In this document: one piece after another, positions 23,721 through 35,700 of the stretch
How positions within the stretch are numbered: position 1 is the stretch's first letter
Layout of the letters: the number at the start of each line of letters is the position of its first letter
Origin: Macrotis lagotis
Taxonomy: Eukaryota; Chordata; Mammalia; Peramelemorphia; Peramelidae
DNA: 64,000 bases
Direction: 5' to 3'
NCBI RefSeq assembly: GCF_037893015.1
Contig: NC_133666.1
Coordinates: 157,402,498-157,466,497 of the forward strand
The notes under the pieces: model-generated
Databases searched by the model: none
The model's input: the letters and a program-made list of their open reading frames with translations, nothing else
What the model was told of the DNA's origin: nothing
Position numbers and translations under genes: made by a program

Positions 23721-25714
23721 ATTTGTTGGTAAATTCCTGTGGGGAAACTACTGAGACAAATCTGAACTAGTATATAATTTATCATCCTAGAGAAGTGTCT
23801 TAGGCTCAGAGAGGTTATGTAGCTTGACTTTGGTTACACAGAGAGTTTAAAATGACTCCATAACTAATTCTTGACTAAAAGGACTCATGTAAGTCCCTTT
23901 TCAACCCAGTAAAATGATGAATCCCTGTTTGAAGGTCATCCTCATTATTACAGGTATTGCATACCCAATATTTAATTAATGGTATTCTACATAAATCCTC
24001 TTGGCTCACATGTCATATTTCTGTCTACCTACTTGCATTTGCTAATTGATGATACATTGAATTTAATGCTTTAAACTTTGGACTGTATCTTTCTGATACT
24101 AAATTTGGCTATAGGGTCCTCTATTCATATCAGGTATAAGTTCTTGCCCTACATTTGTCTGAAATTCTCTGGGCTTATTGACACATATACTCCAATTGAG
24201 CCTGTTAGTCCTTCAGTCTTAACATTTTATCTAGTTTGTATTTGTTGATCTTGACTTTACAAGGTATATTCTTATTTTATTGAATTTTTAAGAAGGTCCA
24301 AAAAATACTTAATCTAATACAGAGAAATATGGAACACACAATAAATAAATCAATCCAGAATTTTTGAGGGGCACACTTTAAGTAAAAAAGTCTACTTAGA
24401 AAAAAATGATAGAAATGGGATCAGGGAGTAGAAGCATTGGAGTCAGTTCCTATTGGCAAATGGATTGCTATGTTTTCAGTATGAACATTTAATTCATACC
24501 TGTGAAATGGCAAATGCTATAAATCAGGGAATAAGTTGTTATTCCATTTATTATCTAGTCTTGATATTATAATGTTAATATAACTTAAATTTAAAAATGT
24601 TATGAGTACATTTCCTCTCTCCCAGAGAGTTGGTTGTTAATCATTTATGAGCACATCCCTTGTTGGGAGCAATGATGGAATTGTGTGCTCTCATGGGGTA
24701 CTAGATGGAACTGGGTATACAAACTCAGTCAACTTTGACTTTTTATAGGATTCTTACATTAGTTGAGCAGACCAGGGATTTCAAAGGAAAGTATTGAAGT
24801 CTGACTCCAGGAAATGATGCTACAATACTTTTGCTAGTATGTATGTGACAGGATTGGGAAAGGAAGAGATGACTGAGAAATAGATGACCTATTGATATAA
24901 ATCTGGGTGGGCAGAGTAGTTTTGTGTCACTGCTCTTCTTACTCTGATAAGATGACTCAGGAGTCTTGATCTCCCTGTGACTTCTTCATTTAAAGGGTTG
25001 AGATAGCTACTGGAGTCATTAAACTTTCAAATCTTTTACAGCTCTCTGATATTTTGATCTATGGTCTCTTTTCAACATTGCTAGCACTTGGGCATATTTA
25101 TCTTTAAATATTTGCTTGTCTAAAGTTGTTTTTGGAATACTTCTAAAGATTATTCAGATAGATATAGTTTGAAGGGAAGAAGTAAGGGATAGAAGCAAAA
25201 GAGAGAGTTGACTCCAAATCATGGATGAGTTTAAATATCCAGGAAGAGGTGTACTTTTTAGCAACTCTTAAATAACGACAGAATACTAGATATTATCTAG
25301 CTAGTACAGTGTTATTTTTAAACTCAATGAGGCCCTACAAACCTACATCATATAGGAAGCAGAAGCATTATACTTGGAGTACAGCTATCCCTTCTACAAC
25401 ATGGGGGTTAAAGGGCACAATACCCCTGGGATCAGGAAAATTTGTGTAAAAATTTTTATCCCTCTCTTTACACCAGAGTAGGTCTGGATTAATATGGTAT
25501 TAAAAATGAAATATGTTCTCATTATAAAATTATACATTATACGTATTTTATGTATATCTGAATTTCTAAACTTTTCCTGTGCTGTCTGCTGACCTTTGTG
25601 AGTGATTGGAAGTTTCAGCAAAATTTCCCCCAAATTCCCATTTAATTTCTTATGTTGATTCACAATATATCAAAACTGTGATGGGGAAAATCATAATGTG
25701 GAAGGGATAACTGT
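23721..25714. other. No firm feature
   Basis: Mixed-composition sequence. A segment at about 24600-24990 looks slightly LTR-like ('gatataaatctgggtgggcag') but ends cannot be set. An 89-codon minus frame at 25394-25663 has no recognisable domain. Confidence 0.4.
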
Positions 25715-25870
25715 ATTACACTTAGAATCAGAGAACTCTGACTGGGGTGTAAGTCCCAGATCTGCCACTCATTAACTTTGTGAAAAACAAACCCCAAACT
25801 TTCTGAGTTTTAGATTTTTGCATCTTTAAATGAGGATAATAAAACTAGTTTTAGGCACATCATAGGCTGG
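25715..25870 (+). repeat. MIR-like SINE fragment
   Basis: 'aagtcccagatctgccactcattaactttgtg' followed by 'tttctgagttttagatttttgcatctttaaatgaggataataaaac' follows the MIR core order (TGCCACTTACTAGCTGTGTGACC … CTCAGTTTCCTCATCTGTAAAATG). Confidence 0.7.
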
Positions 25871-27534
25871 TCAGTTTTTCAGGCAATTTGCTATAGTGAA
25901 AAGGAAGAGTCATGAAAATTGAAGCCTAACCTGGATAGCCTATGGGTTCTTCTGGGCTACTGTAATTTAAAGTCCTTGATTTCAGCTATTCCTTTTCCTC
26001 TCAGCCCATTGCTCCTATTTTCTCTTTTCCAGTGCAAAAACTCATAGTAATCTGAATCTTTCAGTAGGAACTAAAAGGCTTATATAAACATTTTTTTACT
26101 TAAGACTTCGGTGTGTATGTGGGAAGTTTATTGGTTTACTTTTTTTTTGATCTCTTCTATTTCTTTCTATAATAGTATCCTATGAACATAGTTTGGGTAT
26201 TAAATATAGAAATGGTTAAACTTACTAAAATATTCAAAAGTATCTTATAGATTCCACATATGACAGAATTTATTCTCTTTTATTGTAATGAGTCCTCTTG
26301 CTTTCTAGTCTGTCATAAACATTTAAACATATTCTCAATCTGCTAATAGAATTGAAAAATAAATCTTGGTTAAGATGAAATGGGAAGTAAAAGGGTAAGA
26401 AGGATATCATTCATGCAAAAGTATATTATTACTATGAGTCCATTAACTGATGACAATATGGAGATTCAGTTCCTTAGAAAGCATTACATTTTTCTCTAGC
26501 AAAGCACTTCTAACTCAAAAACCTTGAGTAACATGAATTTGTGGGGTTTCAGTTTGCAATATGCATCAATAATGCAACCAACAGATAAAAGGAAAAGTTT
26601 CTCTTAAATTCCTCCCTCCACTCAATAAATCATTGTCATGATCTATACTGAATTATGCATAATATTCTTTAAAGCATCTTCTCTATTACTTGGTCTTACT
26701 TTTAAACAAGATAATGCAAGTAAGAAGACTTTTTTTTACTACTTTCTTGATTTTAACTTCTGCTGAAAATTGGAATTTAGAGCTACATGTGTCTTAATGA
26801 GTGAGAAAACAAGGGATCAAGAAAGATATGAACTGAAAATCATTATGGTAACTAAATTAGTAGGAAATAATTGTGTCTTGCCTTGCATGTATTAGCCCTT
26901 GTAATTATTTTCAGTTCAATGTGACAAACATTTATTGCGTATAGGAAAACTGAAGCTTTTAGTTGATACCAAAACAAGTTATCAAACTAATTCACAAAGT
27001 ATTTATTAACTGCCTGTAACATACCAGATACTGTGTTGTTGACAGATGTTGAGAGGATGTAGGATAGGTGGGTGGAAAAATATCAAACTTACCTCCCTGG
27101 GTAAGATTTTGCCCTGACTTAAATTTATCTTCTACTAAGTCACTGAGGATCTAGGAGATACAAGAGAGTAGTTAACCACCAGAAAGATGACAGAAGACTT
27201 TGATACTCTGACCCAGACAGAGATGCTGATAATTATAGATCTGACCTGAGCTTGGGAGCACTCAGGGTGACTTGTTAGCATGGTATGATAGTTATGACTA
27301 AACCTCTATAAGGCTAATGATTCTAACCATCTTACTCTAGTAGATGGAACACCAAAGAAAGAAAGAAGCTGCTAGTCTGATAGAGATGTTGCCCTGCCTA
27401 GTCAGGGCAGCTCCAAAAGAGATGCCAACAGACCCAGAAAAGAGTAGACCCAACAAAGTCAGAATGGCAATGTGTTTAGACAATCTATCACCTATGAGGT
27501 ATAATTTCTTAAGAGGACTTTCATCCTTAGGAAC
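25871..27534. other. No firm feature
   Basis: A short L2-like piece may lie at 26990-27060 ('agtatttattaactgcctgtaacataccagatactgtg'). The 74-codon frame at 27344-27568 is not recognised. Confidence 0.4.
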
Positions 27535-27715
27535 ATCTAGTTTGAGGTATCCAAGAGGCAGTTGGTGATATGAGTCTGGAGCTCTGGAAGGAGATTAGGG
27601 TTGAGTATAGATTTGAGAATTATCTGCATAGAGATGATAATGGAATACATGGATCCTGATGAGATCATGAAAAAAAGATAGTATGGAGGGAGAGGAGAAG
27701 AGGGCCCAGGATAAA
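27535..27715 (+). repeat. Old interspersed repeat, class uncertain
   Basis: 'gtttgaggtatccaagaggcagttggtgatatgagtctggagctctgg' and 'gagaattatctgcatagagatgataatgg' belong to a purine-rich dispersed family that I recognise from mammalian DNA but cannot name with confidence. The neighbouring part of the same consensus seems to be present at 46340-46520. Confidence 0.5.
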
Positions 27716-28247
27716 ACAATTTTTTCCTAGTTAGGGAAAGGGAGGAAGGAAAGTCTGGAAATCAAAAGATCTGCTTGCATTTGCCTTTTTCATTGAAGCA
27801 GATACAGAGAAATTTTCATGTCCTTTGTTGATACCTGGGTAGGTGTTCAATTAAGTTAAAAATATAACTAAAATACAACATAGTAGAACATACACCAGAA
27901 TGGAAGTCAGGATGCCTAGGTTATATGCCTGATTGCCATTAGAACCTAATTGAACATTTTAGATTTTTTTATCATTTTAAAATAAAGGGATAGAAACTGT
28001 ATTATTATTACAATCTTTTCTACCTCCAACATGCCATATTTCTAAAACAACTCACTTGTATGAACTGAGAAAAGTCAATAAATGGCTTTACAAATAGGCA
28101 TTTATGAAAAAACTACAATATTTCAAACATTGATTGAGATGCTCAGAAAAACAAAAACTAAAAAACACACACTGAAAATCTCTGATCTAAAGGAGTTTAC
28201 ATTTCATTTGGGTAATCTATAGTTTTATTTATATATTCATACACATA

Positions 28248-28520
28248 TATGCTTTTGTTTAGTTGTTTCAGTTATATCTGACTCTTTGTGATCCCATTTA
28301 GGGTTTTCTTTGCAAAGATAATTGAGTGGTTGCCTTCGCCTTCTCCTTCTCCAACTCTTTTTATTGACGAGGAAACTGAGGTAAAGAGGGTTAAATGATT
28401 TGCCCAGAGTTATGGATGTAGTGTGTGAGGCTAGATTTGAATACACACACACACACACACACAGACACACAGACACACACACACACAGCACTATGTTCTA
28501 GATATTGTGCCTCAGTCCTT
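28248..28520 (-). mobile_element. Old CORE-SINE (MAR1/THER-like), interrupted by (CA)n
   Basis: Reads in reverse as '… CTCAGTTTCCTCGTCAATAAAAAGAG … GGCAACCACTCAATTATCTTTGCAAAGAAAACCC … GTCAGATATAACTGAAAC', the ordinary layout of this SINE. A (CA)n tract at 28443-28488 has grown in the middle of its tRNA-related part. Confidence 0.7.
28443..28488. repeat. (CA)n with CACAGA interruptions
   Basis: About 23 CA-type units with two GA substitutions at regular spacing. Confidence 0.95.
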
Positions 28521-28554
28521 TACAATTATCATCACATTTAGTGAGCGTTCATTC

Positions 28555-29160
28555 TCATTGAGAACAGCTCAAAGGGCAAACAACATACACACTCAATAGG
28601 ATATGGAAATCTATCTTACCTTAGAGGAAAAAGGAGAGGAAGGGGATGAGAGGAAGGGGATGGGGGGGGATGGGGTGTAGGTGATAGGGGGAAGGGAAGA
28701 TCATGGGAGGAGGTAGTCAGATAAAAAACATTTGTTTTTGCAAGTCTGTGGGGCTGGGTGGCTTGCCCAGGGTCACAAGGCTGGGTGATTGTTGGGTGTC
28801 TGAAGTTAGATTTGGGCTTGGTCCTTCTGGCTCCAGGGCTAGTGCTCTGCCCATTTTGCTATTTGTCTGCCCCACAACACACTTTTGAGGAAGGACAAAG
28901 TGAAAGGAGAGGGAGAATAGAATAAATGTGAGTGAGGAGGAATAGAGGGAGAGTTAGCAATAGCAACTGTGGGAAAAAAATATTGAAGCAACTGCTCTGC
29001 AGGACTTAAGATAAAGAATGGGATAGATTCCAAAGAGAGAGCTGATGGTTTCTGAACACAACTGAAGTACATTTTTTCTTTTTCTCTCACTTTATTTTTC
29101 ATAAGGATTTTCTATCTTTGTGGGGTCAAGGGAAATTATGTTTACTTTTATAACAAGACT
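28555..29160 (+). mobile_element. HAL1-type 3' fragment, copy 3, with SINE
   Basis: The segment matches the 3' non-coding part of the HAL1-type elements at 14 and 35 kb: 'caaacaacatacacactcaatagg' (compare 35585-35605), 'gacaaagtgaaaggagagggagaat' (35838-35860), 'tattgaagcaactgctctgcaggacttaagataaagaatg' (compare 35925-35965). It then continues into an L1-like 3' end ('gctgatggtttctgaacac'). It lacks SINE modules B and C, so it stems from a less decorated source. It starts inside the 3' region (5'-truncated). Confidence 0.7.
28734..28873 (-). mobile_element. SINE inside HAL1 copy 3
   Basis: Reverse-oriented SINE unit: 'ttttgcaagtctgtggggctgggtggcttgcccagggtcac' to 'gctctgcccattttgctatttgtctgcccc'. 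Short similar flanks (AAACATTTG before, ACACTTTTG after) may be its TSD. It lies within a few bases of where module A sits in copies 1 and 2. Confidence 0.7.
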
Positions 29161-29174
29161 AATTTAGTAAAGGT

Positions 29175-29206
29175 TAAGTAAGTAAGTAAGTAAATAAATA
29201 AATACA
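29175..29206. repeat. (TAAG)n/(TAAA)n microsatellite
   Basis: Tetranucleotide run changing from TAAG to TAAA units. Confidence 0.9.
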
Positions 29207-29224
29207 TAAACAAAAATTTTAAAT

Positions 29225-29415
29225 TATCATTTTATTTGATCCTTACAGCAACCCTGAGGGGTGGAGGTGTTATTAATATAGCCATTTTACAGTTGAGGAA
29301 ACTGAGTCAAATAGGGTTTAAAGATTACTCCAAGGTCACATAACTAGCTGTGTCTGAGAGTGTATTTTAATGTAGGTCTTCCTGACTTTAGGTCCCAATG
29401 CTTTATCCACTGTAC
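29225..29415 (-). repeat. MIR-like SINE fragment
   Basis: 'cattttacagttgaggaaactgag', 'caaggtcacataactagctgtg' and 'aggtcttcctgactttaggtcc' are the reverse of the MIR core, preceded by the usual 'gatccttacagcaaccctgagg'. Confidence 0.75.
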
Positions 29416-29469
29416 CTACTCTCTTTAACAGTATGTCTAGACAATCTAGATGGTGAAGAATTCAGGTTA

Positions 29470-29666
29470 AAAATCCTTTCTGTGGGGCAGCTAGGTGGCG
29501 CAGTGAATAGAGCACTGGCGCTGGAATCAGGAGTCCCTGAGTTAAAATCCAGCCTCAGACATTTAATAATTACCTAGCTGTGTGGCCTTGGGCAAGCCAC
29601 TTAACCCCATTGCCTTGTAAAAACATAAAACATAAAAAAATAAAAAAAAATAAAATCCTTTCTGTG
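29470..29666 (+). mobile_element. WSINE1-like SINE with perfect TSD
   Basis: Body 29485-29651. A box 'taggtggcgcagtg', core 'aataattacctagctgtgtgg', tail rich in A with TAAAAAAAAATAAAAT. Perfect duplications AAAATCCTTTCTGTG at 29470-29484 and 29652-29666. Confidence 0.95.
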
Positions 29667-31290
29667 CTATATTTAAGTAAACCTTCATTTATTAATAGTA
29701 ATATGAATTAATATTCTTACAGAACTGTCCTAGAACAGGGTCCAAGAATTCAGACCCTAGAAGTGGAAGTTATTCTGCCAGGGAAGAATAGTTGACCCTG
29801 AAAGAAAAGGTAGCAGTAAGAGCTAAAATCCCAGAAAAAAAGAAGCTAAAGGGCAACAAGCAGAGAGAGGGGCCCTAGCACAGTTGGTCAGGGTCAGCAG
29901 GCAAAGCAATGGACAGTAATAGTTAAGTGTATAAACGCTGAGTACCTAATGCAATGATAGTCCAGTAGAAGATAATATATTGACAAGTTCAGTGGCAAAA
30001 GGCAGGTCTACTATATCTTATGGTTTATTCTAATATAAAACTGATGGACCCTCCCTCATTGCTTTCAGTGATCATTATATAACTCCTTCCTAATATGAGA
30101 TTAAAAGCTGATAGCCCATTTTATTTTGTATTATTTATCAATTACTGATTGCAAGTTATGTCTCCTCACTAGAATCAATACTTATGGATCAAACCTGGAC
30201 TTGATAGTATAGCCCTCATTGGTAGAGTTTATAAGAGTTTTAGTTTTACTATTGCTATGGGATACAGCCTGAACACATAATCTGTATGTTTTTTCTTACC
30301 AGTTTGGGCTTGTGGGGGGAGGATGAGGTAGATCAGTCAGTTTGGTTTTAGGATGTTTGCTCAACACTCCAAAGGAGTGTTTGCAAACTCTGTGTTTTTC
30401 CTTTGCCATGGGTCCTGGAAATCCTTACTCTGAATCAAGTCAAATGTAAATCCAACCCTTATCTTTATATTAGACCAATCACAGTCTCAATTTAGTTTTC
30501 ATCTCTTGACTTTATATGACTAACAGTATAAAATAGTTTTGCAACCTGTCCAAGGAATCCCTTAAATACTGAAAAAGCTTAGATTCATATATTGGCAATT
30601 GTTAGTATTGCTAACAAGTAGTTTATGCTTGGATCACTTTGCCTATTTTCTCTTCATTGCAGATTTTTATCATGAAACTAGAGACTGTTAGAACCAAAAG
30701 TATTATTGTTGGTAGGGGCTTTACTTTCTGGTAACAAAGGAGGATGGAAGTACCTAATTCACTCCACAGAAGAAGGTAGACAGTCATTTCAGCAGTACCC
30801 AATGGGACAAAGGTTGTATATACTTTTCCTCAATCTTTATGGGACTCTCTGGTAAGGAGAGGTCATTATTATTTAGCCAAGGACCCCCCCTTAAAGGTAG
30901 TAGAAGAGGAAAATTCTCCAAGGTCAGTGAAGGTCAGTGATTATGCAGGAAGTGTCATTATCTTAACTGTACCTTGATGTTCCTGGTGCTGTTTCTGTTG
31001 ATGGTCATTGTTTTAAATTGAAATACTGTTAAATGAAAGCTGTGACATCACTCATCATTTATATAAGGTTCAATCACTCCTTCAATGAGCCAACACATTG
31101 TTTTATTTTACTTTTTTTTATTATAATTCTATTTTATTTTTTCTCTTCTTTCTTTAGTGCTACCTTTCATTTTAAATTCTCTATTTCAAGATGCCTATAG
31201 GGACCAGAATAGCCTACCTCAGTTAATGCCTTCTTCTCTAGTTCTTTCCTGGTTCATATGAATTTTAATTAAGGTTTGGTTTTGCATAGA
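29667..31290. other. No recognisable feature
   Basis: Mixed sequence with no repeat that I can place. A tandem duplication of AAGGTCAGTG lies at about 30919-30939. Confidence 0.5.
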
Positions 31291-31475
31291 AAGTTGCAAA
31301 AATTCAGGGCGGCTAGGTGGCGCAGTGGATAGAGCACCAGCCTTGTAGTCAGGAATTCTTGGGTTCAAATCTGACCTCCGACACTTAACAATTACCTAGC
31401 CATGTGGCCTTGGGCAAGCCACTTAACCCCACTGCCTTGAAAAATCTAAAAAAAAAAAAAAGTTGCAAAAATTCA
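31291..31475 (+). mobile_element. WSINE1-like SINE with perfect TSD
   Basis: Body 31307-31459, starting GGGCGGCTAGGTGGCGCAG and ending in a 14-base A tail. Perfect 16-bp duplications AAGTTGCAAAAATTCA at 31291-31306 and 31460-31475. Among the best-preserved copies in the window. Confidence 0.96.
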
Positions 31476-32138
31476 ATGAGCTATGAGTACCATCATATTT
31501 TAATTGTGGTTTCCCCTTATAAATTTTACTTCCTAGAACTACAAAATTCTTTTAGTCTATCTTAAATTACATTTCTTACCTCAAGCATTTTTCCTCCAGG
31601 CCACAAGCTAAAGTACAGTGAAAGATGTTATTTGGCAAATTAAGATGTAAATGAATTTTCAACCATTTTGTTTATGTATCTTGATTCAATTGACCTTTGT
31701 CAGACATAAAATTACTATTTATTTCAAGGAGAAAATCATAAATATAAAATAAATCTTTATTTTGAGAAATTATTTTCAGTGTTATTCAATGGTAAGAAAT
31801 GTTTTAATCTCTAATAAACACCTGGTTTGTGGGATTTTGAAGTTTGTAACCTGCCAATGCAATCTAGCAAGGTTTTATATTTTTTTATATTTTAAAAAAG
31901 TTATTCATCATTTCCCCTGATAATTTTAAAAATAAACAAAATTTTGAAGGCAAACTGCTATTCCCTGTGCCAGGGCACAAGTCAAGGATTTCAATCAGTC
32001 CCAGCCAGTCACTTTATCTTTTAAAATTACATTTTGTCAAATATTTTACAAGTGACTTATCATAATAGCTCTGTAAAATCTGGCTTCTTCTTTCCCAAAC
32101 TAGAATTTGATGCAACAGCTATAGGATATGTATATAGG
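31476..32138. other. No recognisable feature
   Basis: AT-rich spacer. A short A/T homopolymer-rich block lies near 31880-31900. Confidence 0.5.
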
Positions 32139-32438
32139 CAGCTAGTGGCACAGTGGATAGAGCACTGACCTTGTAGTCAGGAGCACAGGAATTTGAAACC
32201 AGTCTCAGACACTTGCCACTTGATAGCTGTGTGACCTTTGGCAAGTCATTTAACATTGACTGCCTCACATTCAGGGACATCTCCAGTCATCTTGATCCAT
32301 ATCTGGCCACTGGAGGAGAAAGTGAAACTGGTGACTTAGCATAGCCCCCCTCACTCAAATCCAGTTCATGTGCTTGTCATAGCATCACCTCCCCTGATGT
32401 CATGACCTTCTTCGAGAGTGAGGATGAAGGACAAACCT
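32139..32438 (+). mobile_element. MAR1-like SINE (tRNA head, CORE, RTE-type tail)
   Basis: tRNA-like head 'ggcagctagtggcacagtgg', core 'cacttgatagctgtgtgacc', then 'actgcctcacattcagggacatctccagtcatcttgatcc' and a long 3' part ending 'gagagtgaggatgaaggacaaac'. The 3' end resembles the RTE LINE end at 12.9 kb, as expected for a SINE mobilised by RTE. Near full length at about 300 bp. Confidence 0.8.
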
Positions 32439-33370
32439 CATAAAGGTATATATGCACACATATTTATTCACATACATTATTAATATACATATATCTAGGT
32501 ATATGATATATGTCATATAAATAAATATTTGTGAATACATACAGATGTATGCTTGTGTATATGTATCTATCTATATAATTTATATCCTCTACTTTTATAT
32601 ATATATAATGGGTTTGGGTCCAAAAGTGAAAAATTTCATATTTAATTGAGAAGCATTGAATTTACATGAGCAGAATGCAGTTAATAATACTGTAATTTGT
32701 TAGCACAGGTTTACCATTATATGAAAACAATCAGAAAGTTCAGGAAAATATTATTAACTGATCTGTTATAATTAAGACTGATTCATTTACTGAGGAAAAA
32801 AACTGATAGGAGAATTAAAAATAGGAAGGTTTTTCGAACTTGTATAAAGAAAGTAGTGAATGCATAAGTTCAAAATATCTATCAAAATATTATTCTGCAA
32901 TGAATGTGATATGCATGTTTATATGTGTACGTCAATTACTTTGCTAGAGATATAGAAATGGAAAGCAAGTCTAAGAAAAGCAAGCTAGGAAGAAAAAAGG
33001 ATGTAGGGGAAAATACATTTTACTGCAAGTCAAGTTAGTGCTCTGTCTCTTAGAAAAGTCATGTAACCCCTTTAGACCTCATCTTTCTCTTCTGTAAAAA
33101 TAAGGGGGCTAGCTTAGAAGACTTCACATATTACCTCTCTTAGTAAAACCAAGATGTTTGAAATGTGGATAAGAAAGGCAGTATTTGGTTGCAATAGCTC
33201 TAACAAGAGCACCTATCTCTCTTATGCTTTTATACCACTTATAGAAAGCATTAAAAATCAGGGAAATTCTGAGTTTTAGTATGTATTTAAGAAAATATGC
33301 TATGCTCCATTTTCATATCTATATGTGCCTAAAAGAAGGAGGCAAAAATTCTACATGAAATCTTTTTTTC
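32439..33370. other. No recognisable feature
   Basis: TA-rich spacer (32440-32600 has loose ATAT/GTAT simple sequence) up to the second HAL1-type insertion. Confidence 0.5.
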
Positions 33371-33385
33371 ATAAAGCAGAATGAG

Positions 33386-34137
33386 CAGTGGAGCCAAGAT
33401 GGTGACAAGAAACGATCCAGTCTTAGGCGCTGATAAAACTCATAAGCTAAGGACTCTAACTAAACTTTCGAAAGACAGAACCCACAAAGGGACCCAGCGA
33501 GGCAGTTCTCCTACTCAAGGTAACCTGGAAAAGAGCAGAAAGGCTCTGCTCCCCAGGGTCAGAGGGGCGGCCACCCAGAGCCTGCCAGAGGGTTGGCCCA
33601 CCAAAGTGAAAGAACTTCAGCTTCTCGGAGGCAGCCCCAGGGCACTGGGAGCCCCAGCTCACAGCAGTGGGGGAGTCTCCAGAGCTACACCCCAGGGAGC
33701 ATCGGGCACAGAGTGGGGGAACATCAGGGGACCTCTGCTAGAGCGAGCATGTGGAGCCTAGCCCTCAGGGCACACAGCAAGCAGCTTGGCCATATCCATG
33801 AAAAAGAAGCAGGCAGAGCCCATAAGCAGGAGCCCCCAGGGCATGAGCCCATTGAACCTAGGGAGGGGAGTAAAGAGAGAGAGAGAGAGAGACTGCAGAG
33901 CTCTGTCCTCTGCCCCTGGAACAGGATTCTGGGGCTCTGAACACATTCAGATCCTGATCTCAGTCTAGACCCCCCCATAGAACAGCAGGGCCCCCCCACA
34001 CCTCAGCCCCATGGCAGAGGTGGGCACATATGGTCATTCACAGACCAGGAGGGAGAACAGAGCCTCACACACTGAGACCCTTGTGGGAATGTCCCAAAAG
34101 CTCAGGAAGCACCCCCAAAACAGGCTAAGGTTGGGAA
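33386..34137 (+). promoter_or_regulatory. HAL1-type 5' UTR, probable internal promoter region
   Basis: About 752 bp of GC-rich sequence in an AT-rich neighbourhood, beginning GGAGCCAAGATGG, similar in style to the 5' ends of L1 elements, where an internal Pol II promoter sits. A (GA)8-type run lies at 33874-33891. Overlapping open frames here (33381-33761, 33593-33940 and reverse frames) are by-products of GC-rich low-stop composition and are not listed as genes. Promoter role is inferred from the family. Confidence 0.55.
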
Positions 34138-35220
34138 ATGAGCAAGCAGAAAAAAAAAAGAGCACCATGGAGCAATACATTATCTATGATCCCAAGAAGG
34201 ATTAAAATACTCAGTCTGAAGATGAGGAAGCACAAGCTCCTGCATCTAAAGACTCCAAGAAAAAGAGAAATTGGGCTCAGGCTATGATAGAGCTCAAAAA
34301 AGACTTTGAAAATCAAATGAGGGAGTTAGAAGAAAAACTGGGAAAAGAAATGAGAGAGATGCAGGAAAAACATGAAAATGAAGTCAGTGGCTTAGTCAAG
34401 GAAATCCAAAAAAATGCTGAAGAAAATAGCATGCTAAAAACCAGCTTAGGTCAAATGGATTAAACAGTTCAAAAAGTTATTGAGGAGAAGAAGGCTTTAA
34501 AAAGCAAAATTGGTCAAATGGAAAAAGAGATAAGAAAACTCTCTGAGGAGAACAAATCCTTCAGATAAAGAATAGAATTAAGGGAGATTGATGAATTTAC
34601 CAGAAATCAGGAATCAATACTTCAAAACCAAAAAAATGAAAAATTAGAAGAATACATGAAATATCTCATTGAAAAAACAACTGATATGGAAAACAGACTT
34701 AGGAAAGATAATTTGAAAATTATTGGAATACCTGAAAGTCATGATCAGGAAAAGAGCCTTGACATCATTTTCAAAGAATTACTACGGGAAAATTGCCCTG
34801 ATTGATATTCTAGTAGCAGAGGGCAAAATAGAAATGGAGACAATCCACCGATACCCCCCGAGAAAGAGATCCCAAAAAACCAACCCCCTTGGAATATTAT
34901 AGCCAAGTTCCAGAACTCCCAAGTCAAAGACAAAATATTACAAGCAGCCAGAAGGACACAGTTCAAATATCATGGAGCTGCAATCAGGATCACACAGGAC
35001 TTCGCAGCAACTACATTGTAGGGCTTGGAATACAATATACCGGAAGGCAAAAGAGCTTAGAATGCAGCCAAGAATGAACTACCCAGCAAGGCTGAATGTC
35101 CTCTTCCAGGGAAAAAGATGGACTTTCAATGAACCAGGGGAATTTCAAATGTTCCTTTTGGGATGGCCAGAGCTGAACAGAAGGTTTGATTTTCAAATAC
35201 AGGACTCAGGTGAAGCATAG
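34138..35220 (+). pseudogene. L1 ORF1-type RNA-binding protein gene of HAL1 copy 2, broken
   Basis: Start ATG at 34138 (MSKQ...) matches the start in copy 1. The end is the TAG at 35218-35220; the span equals 361 codons with no net shift of frame. In order: Lys-rich N-terminus, coiled coil (about 34310-34620, heptad E/K/L pattern), RRM (about 34640-34960) and C-terminal domain with QPRMNYPARLNVLFQGK (34972-35220 is open). In-frame stops occur near 34204, 34462 and 34566, and local frame changes near 34800 and 35020. It cannot make a full protein. Known role of the family: binding of element RNA in a trimer; here lost. Confidence 0.85.
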
Positions 35221-35700
35221 AGAGTGGAGGAGAAGGGGAAAATATGAGGGACTTAATGAGGATGAACTGCATGTATTCCTGCATAGAAAAATGACACTGA
35301 TAATACTCATATGAAACTTCTCAGTTAACAGAGCAGGTAGAGGGAGCTTTTATAGTTGAAGCACAGGAGAAAGGTGAATTCAAAGACAAAATATGGTATA
35401 AAAATGGAGTCAGTGAAAAAAGGGAAATGTAATGGGAGAAAGAAAAAAGAGAGGGGGAATAGGCCAAGATATTACATATAATAAGATATTTCTTTATTAC
35501 AATGAGCTATTGCAATGATATGGAAGGGGGGAGGCAAAGGGGAATGAAGGAACCTTTGCTCTCATCAGAGGTGGCTAGGAGAGGAAACAACATATATACT
35601 CAATGGGGTATAGACATCTGGAGTAAGAAGGGATGTGAATAAAGGAGGAGAGGATGGACCATTGGGGGAGAAGGGTCAGATTTAACACATTTTCTTTTTT

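Noticed and set aside
24600-24990. Possible solitary LTR
   Set aside because: A TATAAA-like block exists, but boundaries and duplications are absent.
29485-29651. tRNA gene calls at SINE heads (A and B boxes present in many copies)
   Set aside because: The boxes belong to tRNA-derived SINEs; the cloverleaf cannot be completed and the copies have A tails and TSDs.
33381-33999. Several long overlapping open frames on both strands (up to 126 codons) at 33.4-34.0 kb
   Set aside because: They lie in the GC-rich 5' UTR of the HAL1-type element, overlap in many frames on both strands and show no domain; the same region in copy 1 does not keep the same frames.
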